Below are positions 9,618 through 16,545 of a stretch of 64,000 bases of DNA, in pieces. This DNA is from Nitrospiraceae bacterium (GTDB lineage Bacteria > Nitrospirota > Thermodesulfovibrionia > Thermodesulfovibrionales > Dissulfurispiraceae). Position 1 is the stretch's first letter. Each line of letters starts with the position of its first letter. Location: assembly GCA_012517735.1 (NCBI GenBank), contig JAAYUK010000088.1:26705-90704 (forward strand), in the 5' to 3' direction. The position numbers and the translations under genes are program-made. The notes below the pieces were generated by a model that saw nothing but the letters and a program-made list of their open reading frames with translations, did no database searches and was not told the DNA's origin.

Positions 9618-10296
9618 ACTGGAGGCTGCATTAGGATATCGGTTCCGCAATGCGGCGCTTCTTGAAGAGGCATTAACACACAAATCGTATCAGCATGAAC
9701 ATGCTGATCGGTTGCAGGGTTTCAATGAACGCCTTGAGTTTCTCGGCGATTCAGTCCTCGGACTGGCGGTCGCCGAGAAACTTTTTTCCATCCCGGAAAC
9801 TTTCACCGAAGCGGATATGTCGAAGATGAAGGCATATCTGGTCAACAAAAACGTTCTTTTTGATCTTGGCTCCTCATTGCAGCTGGGAGCATACCTCAAT
9901 CTCGGCAGGGGCGAAGAGTCCACGGAGGGGCGTCAGAAACAGTCTATTGTCGCCAACGCGGTTGAGGCTATTTTCGGTGCGATATTTCTTGATGCCGGTT
10001 ATGAAACTGTCCGGGATGTCATCCTGGCCCAGTACGGGACCCGCATTGATGACATTGTGTCGCGGCGTGCCTGGTATGACTTCAAAAGCGCGCTCCAGGA
10101 GCGGTGTCAGGGCGCATTTGGGGTGTTGCCGGATTATCGCGTGATCAGGCAGGAAGGTGAAGAACATCGCAAGATATTTACGGTGGATGTCTTTATCAAA
10201 GGGTCCTATTATGGCCGAGGGGTCGGCAAAAGCAAAAAAGACGCACAAATGGCTGCTGCCCGGGAGGCACTTGATAAACTTGCCCAACTGGAGTAA
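9586..10296 (+). CDS. rnc: Ribonuclease III
   Basis: Cleaves double-stranded RNA in rRNA and mRNA maturation. The 236-residue protein has the catalytic signature [13 protein letters not shown], the second acidic motif [16 protein letters not shown], and a C-terminal dsRNA-binding domain ending [18 protein letters not shown]. The frame is open back to 9448, but that part is antisense-like sequence inside fabF. The ATG at 9586 (GGTGG upstream, start MHRSFSRN) gives the usual length and overlaps fabF by 32 nt; no later ATG or GTG precedes the conserved region. The fab-acp-rnc order is common in bacteria. Confidence 0.93.
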   Translation: MHRSFSRNTAELEAALGYRFRNAALLEEALTHKSYQHEHADRLQGFNERLEFLGDSVLGLAVAEKLFSIPETFTEADMSKMKAYLVNKNVLFDLGSSLQLGAYLNLGRGEESTEGRQKQSIVANAVEAIFGAIFLDAGYETVRDVILAQYGTRIDDIVSRRAWYDFKSALQERCQGAFGVLPDYRVIRQEGEEHRKIFTVDVFIKGSYYGRGVGKSKKDAQMAAAREALDKLAQLE

Positions 10297-10323
10297 AGCG
10301 CTTCTGACGGCATGTCTCCTTTT

Positions 10324-10352
10324 TTGATTTTCCTGTTGATGAATGATAAGCT
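10324..10352 (+). promoter_or_regulatory. Weak candidate promoter for the DUF2845 gene
   Basis: TTGATT (10324-10329), a 17-bp spacer and TAAGCT (10347-10352), ending 6 nt before the ATG at 10359. The -10 match is poor. It is listed because the geometry repeats that of stronger leaderless promoters in the window. Confidence 0.3.
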
Positions 10353-10358
10353 AACCCC

Positions 10359-10745
10359 ATGAAATATCTCTTTATGGCGGGATTGTACATGATGCTGCTC
10401 ACGATTGCTCCTCCGGCAGATGCCGGGTGCATGAGCTGTTTTTCAAAGTCGGGAAGCAGCTACACCGAGCTGGTCTGCGAAGGAGACTCCACCTTCGATG
10501 CCATCAGGAAGTGCGGTCCTCCTGACTATCGGGAGGAAACTGCTGAAGAAACCTCCGGCGAAATCTCCTCGGGCCCAACCTGGCGGCCGCATACGAGGAC
10601 GCTGAATATCCAGAAGCGGAAAGTCGAAAAATTTTATTATGACTGCGGATACATGCGGCTGGTCCGTATTCTTACCTTCAGTGGCGGACGGCTGATTTCG
10701 ATTGAAGAGGGTGGCCGCGGAGCCGGAGAGCAGCGGTGCTGGTAG
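10359..10745 (+). CDS. DUF2845-like secreted protein
   Basis: A 128-residue exported protein: signal peptide MKYLFMAGLYMMLLTIAPPADA, then a Cys-containing mature part. The motif order LVCEGDSTFDAIRKCGPP, KVEKFYYDCGYMRLVRILTF and SGGRLISIEEGGRG resembles DUF2845 (GD-x-CG-P, then VE-x-W/FYY, then LTF-x-GRL). Its function is unknown. Six Cys residues suggest disulfides in the periplasm. The position just before Cys (ADAGC) is not a good lipobox, so I favour a soluble protein. No Shine-Dalgarno is visible. Confidence 0.62.
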   Translation: MKYLFMAGLYMMLLTIAPPADAGCMSCFSKSGSSYTELVCEGDSTFDAIRKCGPPDYREETAEETSGEISSGPTWRPHTRTLNIQKRKVEKFYYDCGYMRLVRILTFSGGRLISIEEGGRGAGEQRCW

Positions 10746-10755
10746 TGGGGGATTG

Positions 10756-10783
10756 GTAAACAGTGAACGGTGAGCAGTGAGCA
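10756..10783. repeat. Short tandem heptamer repeat (GTGAGCA-type)
   Basis: Four consecutive 7-mers, GTAAACA GTGAACG GTGAGCA then GTGAGCA, lie between the DUF2845 gene and the convergent Mur-ligase-like gene. Units differ by transitions. They resemble the heptameric short tandem repeats found in intergenic DNA of several bacterial groups. Confidence 0.6.
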
Positions 10784-10809
10784 GGAAGAAGCAAAAGAAG
10801 TAAGAAGGG

Positions 10810-12174
10810 TTACGTGCGCTGGCGGATTTTGTCTGCAATGGAAGCGGCAAATGCCGAGAGTGATTCGTCACGAGCCCCGAAGATAATATAGTTTTGCCAC
10901 TCGGCAATGCGATCAAGAACCTCTTTCCTTGTAGTGACTGATTCTGCTGATTTCCCTTGTACTGCAACGCCGCGGGCGATCTCGTCGCTCGATATGTCTT
11001 TCTGCGCAGTACCCCCCGCGTAATAGATCGGCAGAAGTATGAGATGATCCGATGCCCTCAGATTTTCTGCAAATGCTGCGATATATTCGTTTTTCATCAT
11101 TCGGGTCGGTCCGTATCCATGAGGCTGGAACAGGTAGCAGAGAGCAGGCCGGATGAGTTGCACCGCCTGCATCATCGAGGCAATCTTGTGCGGATTGTGT
11201 GCATAGTCATCGACAACAAGATGCTCAGCAGTGTTGACATGAATATCAAAGCGCCGCTCAATGCCCGTAAACGCAGGAAGCACTTCTGCAACAGCATCCG
11301 GTTGTATTCCCATTTCGCCGAGGAGTGCGATACAGGCAAGCGCATTCATGACGTTGTATCTGCCGGGCAGTGACAGCCGGAACGGGATGTCCCGCACGGT
11401 AAACGAGCTTTCAAGCGGCTGCAGGATAAGGTTTTCTGCGCGATAATCCGACGGTGCATCAAGAGAAAATGTGGCAGCCGCCTTTGAGCGGAACGGAGCA
11501 AGATGCAGGTCATCGGCATTCAGGACGCAACTCCCGCGGGTGTTGTCCAGCAGAATGCGAAACATGGATGCGGTTTCGCTGATGCTGTGATGATCGAGGT
11601 CGAGGTTCAGAACGATCGTGTGTTCGGGCCGGTAATGAACAATGCTGCCATCCGACTCGCATGCTTCGATTACCAGGAAATCCGAAACTCCCGAAAGCGA
11701 ATTGCCGGGATTATCAGCGGTCCGAAACTGCTTTACCCTGCCGCCGCCGATGAAGCTCGGATGCATGCCGAGGCGCTCCATGAGAAAGGCCAGCATGCCG
11801 GATGTGGTTGACTTGCCGCTGGTGCCTGCCACTGCCAGCGAACGGAAATCAGTGGAGAGCGCTGCGAGGTAATCGGGGCGGGTCATGGATGGAATATTCA
11901 GTTTACGGGCCTTGACGAGTTCCGGCTGGTCCGGCTCAACTGCGGTGCTGAAGACGAGCATATCGGTCTGCGGCGTCACACCGCTGCCGTCCTGCGGATA
12001 CATGGTGATGCCGCACATGCGCAATGCATCGAGCGCGGGATGATCGGGGTTTTTGTCGAATGCCCGATCGGAGCCGGAAACACGGTTTCCTCGCGCCGCC
12101 ATAAAACGGGCAATTGCGGAGAGCCCGCTTCCGCCGATGCCGGAAAAGAACAAAGAACGGTCAGTCGTGTTCAT
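10810..12174 (-). CDS. MurC-like Mur ligase family protein
   Basis: A 454-residue three-domain Mur ligase: N-terminal Rossmann-type domain (FFSGIGGSGLSAIARFM), central ATPase (LAVAGTSGKSTTSGML, then VIEACESDGS and VLNLDLDHH) and C-terminal ligase domain (IERRFDIH, VVDDYAHNPHKI, YLFQPHGYGPTRMM). It is closest to MurC or Mpl, which add L-Ala or a tripeptide to UDP-MurNAc. The P-loop reads GTSGKST rather than the GTHGKTT usual in MurC and Mpl. It lies outside a division cluster and next to a ketoacyl synthase, so a paralogue with a different substrate is possible. The ATG follows the synthase stop by 35 nt with AGAAG upstream. Confidence 0.75.
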   Translation of the reverse strand: MNTTDRSLFFSGIGGSGLSAIARFMAARGNRVSGSDRAFDKNPDHPALDALRMCGITMYPQDGSGVTPQTDMLVFSTAVEPDQPELVKARKLNIPSMTRPDYLAALSTDFRSLAVAGTSGKSTTSGMLAFLMERLGMHPSFIGGGRVKQFRTADNPGNSLSGVSDFLVIEACESDGSIVHYRPEHTIVLNLDLDHHSISETASMFRILLDNTRGSCVLNADDLHLAPFRSKAAATFSLDAPSDYRAENLILQPLESSFTVRDIPFRLSLPGRYNVMNALACIALLGEMGIQPDAVAEVLPAFTGIERRFDIHVNTAEHLVVDDYAHNPHKIASMMQAVQLIRPALCYLFQPHGYGPTRMMKNEYIAAFAENLRASDHLILLPIYYAGGTAQKDISSDEIARGVAVQGKSAESVTTRKEVLDRIAEWQNYIIFGARDESLSAFAASIADKIRQRT

Positions 12175-12209
12175 GGTCTTCTAGTTTAGCGGATGACGGC
12201 AGGGTTTTC

Positions 12210-13412
12210 CTATGCCACTTTTTTGAGGATCAGCGCTGCATTGGCACCGCCGAAGCCGAACGATTGTGACAGCGCCTTCTTGACCGGCATGCTGATTGTT
12301 TCCGGCGACAGGGTGACCGGGCATTCGCGGTCCTGTTCAGTGACATTGATCGTCGGCGGTATCACGCCGTCCCGCACTGATAAAGCTGTGCAGGCGATTT
12401 CAAAGGCGGCCGATGCCGCGAGCATGTGGCCGGTCATTGATTTCAGTGCACTTAGAGGCAGCGGCCGATCACCGAATACGGTTCTGATCGCTTCCGCTTC
12501 GGTGCGGTCTCCGATTGGTGTCGATGTTCCGTGGGCATTGATATGATCAATCTGCTCCGGTCCGAATCCGGCCATGCGGAGGAGATCGTTCAGAACAGCG
12601 ATCTGGGAAGGCAGATGGGGTTGCGTCAGGTGATACCCGTCTGTCCTGTTCACATACCCTGCAATTTCGGCATAGACAGGAGCATTGCGTCGCCTTGCCG
12701 AACGATAGCTCTCCAGGACCATGATGCATGCGCCTTCTGCAAGGACAAATCCGTTTCTGGTGCGGTCGAATGGGCGGCTGGCATCCGCAGTTGTTCCGGG
12801 GGTCAAGGCTCCTGCCCTCCCATAGCCTTCAAAACAGATTTCACAGAGGGGCGCCTCAGAGCCGCCCGCAAGGGCGATGTCGGTCACACCAAGCCGGATA
12901 TGACGGTATGCTTCTCCTATGGCATGAGCTCCTGATGCACATGCTGTAGAAATACCGAGACATTCACCCTTGATGCCAAACTGCCGGGCAATCGTCGCCG
13001 GTGCCATGAAAAGAGTTGTTGACGGCATGAGAAAGGGGGAGAGCTTTTTATTTTCCTGCAGAGATTTTCCCGCGCGTTCGAGAGATGAAATTCCGGCCCT
13101 GCTCGAGCCGACCAGTACGGAAGCCTGCGCAACGGAAGGCGCCTGCCGCCCGGTCAAAAGGCAGGCATCATGCAGTGCCATGTGCGCTGCAGCAGTTGCA
13201 TACAACACGAAATCATCAAGCGTTCGCACATCCCTGGGGGGCAGAAAAGGAGAGAAGTCCAAAGCGGGAAGCTTTCCTGCAAGTCTCCAGGGGCGCTCTG
13301 TCTCCAGAACCGTGATCCCGGAACGTCCAGCGAGGATTCCCTGCCAAGACTCCCTGAAAGACGCTCCCAATGGGGTAACGGCACCGATTCCCGTTATGAC
13401 TACCCGTTCCAT
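12210..13412 (-). CDS. Beta-ketoacyl-ACP synthase family protein (second copy)
   Basis: A 400-residue KAS with the triad C158 (GISTACASGAHAIGEA), His in [18 protein letters not shown] and His in LKSMTGHMLAAS, ending QSFGFGGANAALILKK. All catalytic residues are kept, so it is probably an active condensing enzyme. It is more diverged than the FabF at 8.4 kb and is paired with a Mur-ligase-like gene rather than with fab genes; a role in a special acyl chain is inference. The ATG at 13412 gives the canonical MERVVITGIGAVTPLG. There is no Shine-Dalgarno, and one arm of a 10-bp inverted repeat touches the start codon. Confidence 0.88.
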   Translation of the reverse strand: MERVVITGIGAVTPLGASFRESWQGILAGRSGITVLETERPWRLAGKLPALDFSPFLPPRDVRTLDDFVLYATAAAHMALHDACLLTGRQAPSVAQASVLVGSSRAGISSLERAGKSLQENKKLSPFLMPSTTLFMAPATIARQFGIKGECLGISTACASGAHAIGEAYRHIRLGVTDIALAGGSEAPLCEICFEGYGRAGALTPGTTADASRPFDRTRNGFVLAEGACIMVLESYRSARRRNAPVYAEIAGYVNRTDGYHLTQPHLPSQIAVLNDLLRMAGFGPEQIDHINAHGTSTPIGDRTEAEAIRTVFGDRPLPLSALKSMTGHMLAASAAFEIACTALSVRDGVIPPTINVTEQDRECPVTLSPETISMPVKKALSQSFGFGGANAALILKKVA

Positions 13413-13443
13413 TGTAAACCAGTTTATCACAGGTGGTTTACAA
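13412..13443. promoter_or_regulatory. Operator-like inverted repeat between KAS and rodZ
   Basis: TTGTAAACCA (13412-13421) and TGGTTTACAA (13434-13443) form a perfect 10-bp inverted repeat with a 12-bp spacer, so the arm centres are about two helical turns apart. The left arm abuts the KAS start codon; the right arm is about 30 bp from the rodZ promoter. It looks like a binding site for a dimeric regulator or a 5' hairpin. Confidence 0.5.
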
Positions 13444-13474
13444 ATGAAAATATATAGCGCTATAAGCAAATATT

Positions 13475-13502
13475 TTCAAACATCAGATCATTATGCTATA
13501 GT
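13475..13502 (+). promoter_or_regulatory. Candidate rodZ promoter, leaderless geometry
   Basis: TTCAAA (13475-13480), a 16-bp spacer and TATAGT (13497-13502), ending 7 nt before the rodZ ATG at 13510. No Shine-Dalgarno precedes that ATG. The -10 is good and the -35 moderate. Confidence 0.5.
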
Positions 13503-13509
13503 GAACAGA

Positions 13510-14562
13510 ATGTCATCGCTTTTTAAAGAAAAAAGAATCGCTCTCGGCAAGGAACTCAAGGAGTTTGCCGATCTGACGCGTATCCGGGAAAGTCATTTGC
13601 GCGCCATTGAGGAATGCCGTTTCGAAAAATTGCCGGTGCCTGTCTATTCGCGTGGCTACATTCGTGATTATGCCCGTGCCCTTGGCGTGGATCCTGCTCC
13701 GATCCTCGCTGAATATGAACACTATCTTCAGGGTCCTGAGAATACCAATCCCCAGCTGTCGCTGGAGCTTACAGCGGCGGAGCCGGTTACCGAGAAGGCT
13801 GCCCAGTCCGCATTGCCTTTGCCGGCAACTATCGTTGCCGAACCCCCGCAGCGTCCGGTCACCTTAACGGTTGAGCGGCAGATTCAGCTTGAAGAACATA
13901 CGTCAGGCGGACGTTCCCTGAAGCTTTCACTCGCTTTTTTTGCGCTTCTCGTTGTCATAGGCGGGGCTGCACTCTACCATATGTATGGTTCGAACGGTCA
14001 GTCCGCGACACAACAGGTTGTCCCCGATGTTATTGTAAAAGAGCCGGTTATGGTCAGGCCGGCCGATACTTCCCAGAAGCCTGCTGAAGCTCCCGCAGCT
14101 TCGGTTCCGGCAATGGCGAAGCCTGAATCTGCACCTGCGGCAAAAACGGAAACCACTGCCGCAGCGAAACCAGCTGAGCCGCAACTGCCGGTAGCATCGG
14201 CACAGGGAACCGCTCCTTCCGGGAAAAAACATGTGCTTGCCATTTCTGCGACGGACAAGGTATGGGTGCAGCTGATCCTCGATAAGACCGACAAGAAAGA
14301 AATGCTGCTCAACCCTGGCGATGCCTTGCGATTTGAGGCGAGCGATTCCTTCCGTCTCTGGATCGGCAATGCGGGCGGGTTGAAACTCTCCCTTGACGGC
14401 AGGGAAATTGCTCATGGCGGAAAAGTGGGACAAGCGTTGCGCCTGGTTCTTCCCGATACGACCGGTGGACAGCAGCAGCAGAAGAAGAAGGTTGACCAGT
14501 CTCCTTCACAACCGGCCGCACCCCGGAAGACGACTCCGACCGAACCGACCGCAGTTCAGTAG
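13510..14562 (+). CDS. rodZ: RodZ-like cytoskeleton/morphogenesis protein
   Basis: Links MreB filaments to the elongation machinery for rod shape. The 350-residue protein has an N-terminal Cro/CI-type helix-turn-helix (residues 1-62, FADLTRIRESHLRAIEE and YSRGYIRDYARALGVDP), one membrane helix (about 137-157), an Ala/Pro/Lys-rich periplasmic linker, and a C-terminal DUF4115-type beta domain (VWVQLILDKTDKKEMLLNPG and LRLWIG-like FRLWIGNAGGLKLSLDG). The frame is open far upstream, but that region is antisense to the ketoacyl synthase. The ATG at 13510 fits both family and promoter. A multiheme cytochrome follows after 9 nt. Confidence 0.85.
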   Translation: MSSLFKEKRIALGKELKEFADLTRIRESHLRAIEECRFEKLPVPVYSRGYIRDYARALGVDPAPILAEYEHYLQGPENTNPQLSLELTAAEPVTEKAAQSALPLPATIVAEPPQRPVTLTVERQIQLEEHTSGGRSLKLSLAFFALLVVIGGAALYHMYGSNGQSATQQVVPDVIVKEPVMVRPADTSQKPAEAPAASVPAMAKPESAPAAKTETTAAAKPAEPQLPVASAQGTAPSGKKHVLAISATDKVWVQLILDKTDKKEMLLNPGDALRFEASDSFRLWIGNAGGLKLSLDGREIAHGGKVGQALRLVLPDTTGGQQQQKKKVDQSPSQPAAPRKTTPTEPTAVQ

Positions 14563-14571
14563 ATTCCTTGC

Positions 14572-16494
14572 ATGAGACCCGGCCGTATCAGCGAGTTGCT
14601 CACCAAAAAGGCGCTTGTTCTTTTTCTGCTCCAGTTTGTCGGTATGGTCACGTTTCTCGGCTATCAGTCGTGGATGGATTCAAGCATCGAGTGTGTTCGG
14701 TGCCACAGTGACCGGAAACGCATGGAGCAGCTTGGCCATCCGCAATATTTTGTCACGCAGGAAATGGTCGAAAAAGAGAGTCGCCATCCCAATGTAAAAT
14801 GCCGCGATTGTCACCTCGGCAATGGCCGCGCAACTGATCCCGACAAAGCGCACGAAGGCATGCTGACAGCATTCTACATCAATCATGAAGGAGATGCGGT
14901 CAAGCGGAAACTTCTCTCAAAAAAACCGCTTCTGCCGGAGGGCAATGATCATATCCGGGAGATGCTGCCGCAGGTCAGAGAGAACGGTGTGCTGACCACG
15001 CACCCCGAGGTGCGCAATGTGCTTTGGCACGACCGGGACCCGAAGACCTTCAACTTCGATCCGGAGATTGCAGCGAAAACCTGCGGCAAGTCAGGTTGCC
15101 ATCCCGACGAACTGAAGCAGTTCAAAACCACGGTTATGGCGACCAACTTCCGGCAACGCACCATGACGACCTGGCTGCATCCATACGGCCCGCAGAACTG
15201 CGGACCTTCGTTTGCCGATCTTCCGCCGTCCGATGTGCTCAGGGACGCCGGTTTCTCGACAAAAAACCTCGATGCCATCAACAAGGAGCTTAACGTTCCA
15301 CTGACCAAAGATCAGGCGATAGCCAAGCAGAAGTTCTGCAACGCCTGTCATGCCGGCTGTCTCGACTGTCATTATGCTCCCGATAGAAAACGCGGAGCTC
15401 ACGCCTTTACCAATAAACCGCCGGCTGAGACGTGCGGAGGCAATGGACGCAATACCAGCATGTGCCATGCCGGGTCATCCCACAGCCGTCGCGGGGAGAC
15501 CTATGTCGGCGGCGACTATTCGATACCGACCGGCATGAAACCGGATGTCCACTACAAGAAAAACATTCATTGCACCGATTGCCACACCACCGGCGAAAAG
15601 GGCATGGGAGACATGCAGCGCAAGGCCAACTGCCAGGACTGCCACATCGCCATTCAGGAGGCGCATGAGAAGAGCGTGCACAAGAACCTCGATTGTGCCG
15701 CGTGCCATGTGAACGAGCTGCGCGGGTATCAGGTGGTTATATGGGGACCGGGGATGGTGGCGGGTAAACAGAACCCGATGAAAAAATATTCGCTTTACTA
15801 CGGCATACAGGGACCGCCTCTGCTGATGAAAGACCAGAAGGGGGTCTGGATGGCGGTCAAGGTCTTCCCGCACGCTGTCGCTAATTTCAAAAACGATGTT
15901 CCGGCATCGCCCGGTCTGCAGTATCGCTGGAAGAACGGCGAGACGCGTGATCCGTACTATATCGTCGGCACGTTTGAGGCTCCGTCGAACAACAAGCATC
16001 TGCTCTGGTTCGAGATACAGCAGGCGTCGCATCCCTATGGCAAAGGCCGCTCATGTGAAAGCTGTCACAAGGAAAAACAGACGCTCACCTCGACCTGGGA
16101 ATATATGGACGATCAGGGAGCGGTTGATGCATTTACCGGAGGCTATTCGATCGTTGCGGGCAAGGATGGCCTCAGAATCACGAACATGCATTACCGCGGC
16201 CGGATCACCCCAATGCCGGGTTACAAGCTGGAAGATTTTGCCTCATGGATATACTTCAAGGACAAATGGCAGATGCCGGGCGACTTCTCGATTCCGACCG
16301 ATAAGGCGAAGTACCGGAAGTATTCAGACCTTTCCCGCCAGATCGGCAAGGAGCTGACCATGCTCGACCGGTCGGTGCGTTCCAAAGACAAGAAAACACA
16401 GAAGCTTTACAAGGAGCTCAAAGGGTTTGCCCTGCACAACGAGGCGCTGGCGATCGGCGCTATTCGGGAGTTTGAGCAGAAGCAGCGTCGATAG
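14572..16494 (+). CDS. Membrane-anchored multiheme cytochrome c (9-10 hemes)
   Basis: A 640-residue periplasmic electron carrier or oxidoreductase with an uncleaved-looking N-terminal anchor (ALVLFLLQFVGMVTFLGY). Eight canonical sites are visible: CVRCH 41, CRDCH 77, CNACH 256, CLDCH 263, CTDCH 334, CQDCH 354, CAACH 375 and CESCH 495. In addition CGKSGCH at 171 is a CX4CH site and C288...CH299 would be CX9CH. The C-terminal 140 residues have no heme motif and may hold another function. The start codon has no clear ribosome-binding site and lies 9 nt after rodZ. I do not recognise a named enzyme; electron transfer to a periplasmic partner or metal is the safe reading. Confidence 0.85.
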   Translation: MRPGRISELLTKKALVLFLLQFVGMVTFLGYQSWMDSSIECVRCHSDRKRMEQLGHPQYFVTQEMVEKESRHPNVKCRDCHLGNGRATDPDKAHEGMLTAFYINHEGDAVKRKLLSKKPLLPEGNDHIREMLPQVRENGVLTTHPEVRNVLWHDRDPKTFNFDPEIAAKTCGKSGCHPDELKQFKTTVMATNFRQRTMTTWLHPYGPQNCGPSFADLPPSDVLRDAGFSTKNLDAINKELNVPLTKDQAIAKQKFCNACHAGCLDCHYAPDRKRGAHAFTNKPPAETCGGNGRNTSMCHAGSSHSRRGETYVGGDYSIPTGMKPDVHYKKNIHCTDCHTTGEKGMGDMQRKANCQDCHIAIQEAHEKSVHKNLDCAACHVNELRGYQVVIWGPGMVAGKQNPMKKYSLYYGIQGPPLLMKDQKGVWMAVKVFPHAVANFKNDVPASPGLQYRWKNGETRDPYYIVGTFEAPSNNKHLLWFEIQQASHPYGKGRSCESCHKEKQTLTSTWEYMDDQGAVDAFTGGYSIVAGKDGLRITNMHYRGRITPMPGYKLEDFASWIYFKDKWQMPGDFSIPTDKAKYRKYSDLSRQIGKELTMLDRSVRSKDKKTQKLYKELKGFALHNEALAIGAIREFEQKQRR

Positions 16495-16531
16495 GTGACA
16501 ACCGCTCTGCGCCGGGAGTCGTCCTTCCCTG

Positions 16532-16540
16532 TGGTACAAT
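16532..16540 (+). promoter_or_regulatory. Extended -10 box for rnr, leaderless geometry
   Basis: TGGTACAAT is an extended -10 element (TGn plus TACAAT at 16535-16540). It ends 5 nt before the rnr ATG at 16546. No good -35 or Shine-Dalgarno is seen. Confidence 0.45.
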
Positions 16541-16545
16541 GAGCC

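Noticed and set aside
10756..10783. Heptamer repeats as a CRISPR array
   Set aside because: Units are 7 bp, contiguous and without spacers; no cas genes are in the window.
12970..13509. Upstream extension of the rodZ frame
   Set aside because: It runs antisense through the ketoacyl synthase. The helix-turn-helix domain and the promoter both point to the ATG at 13510.
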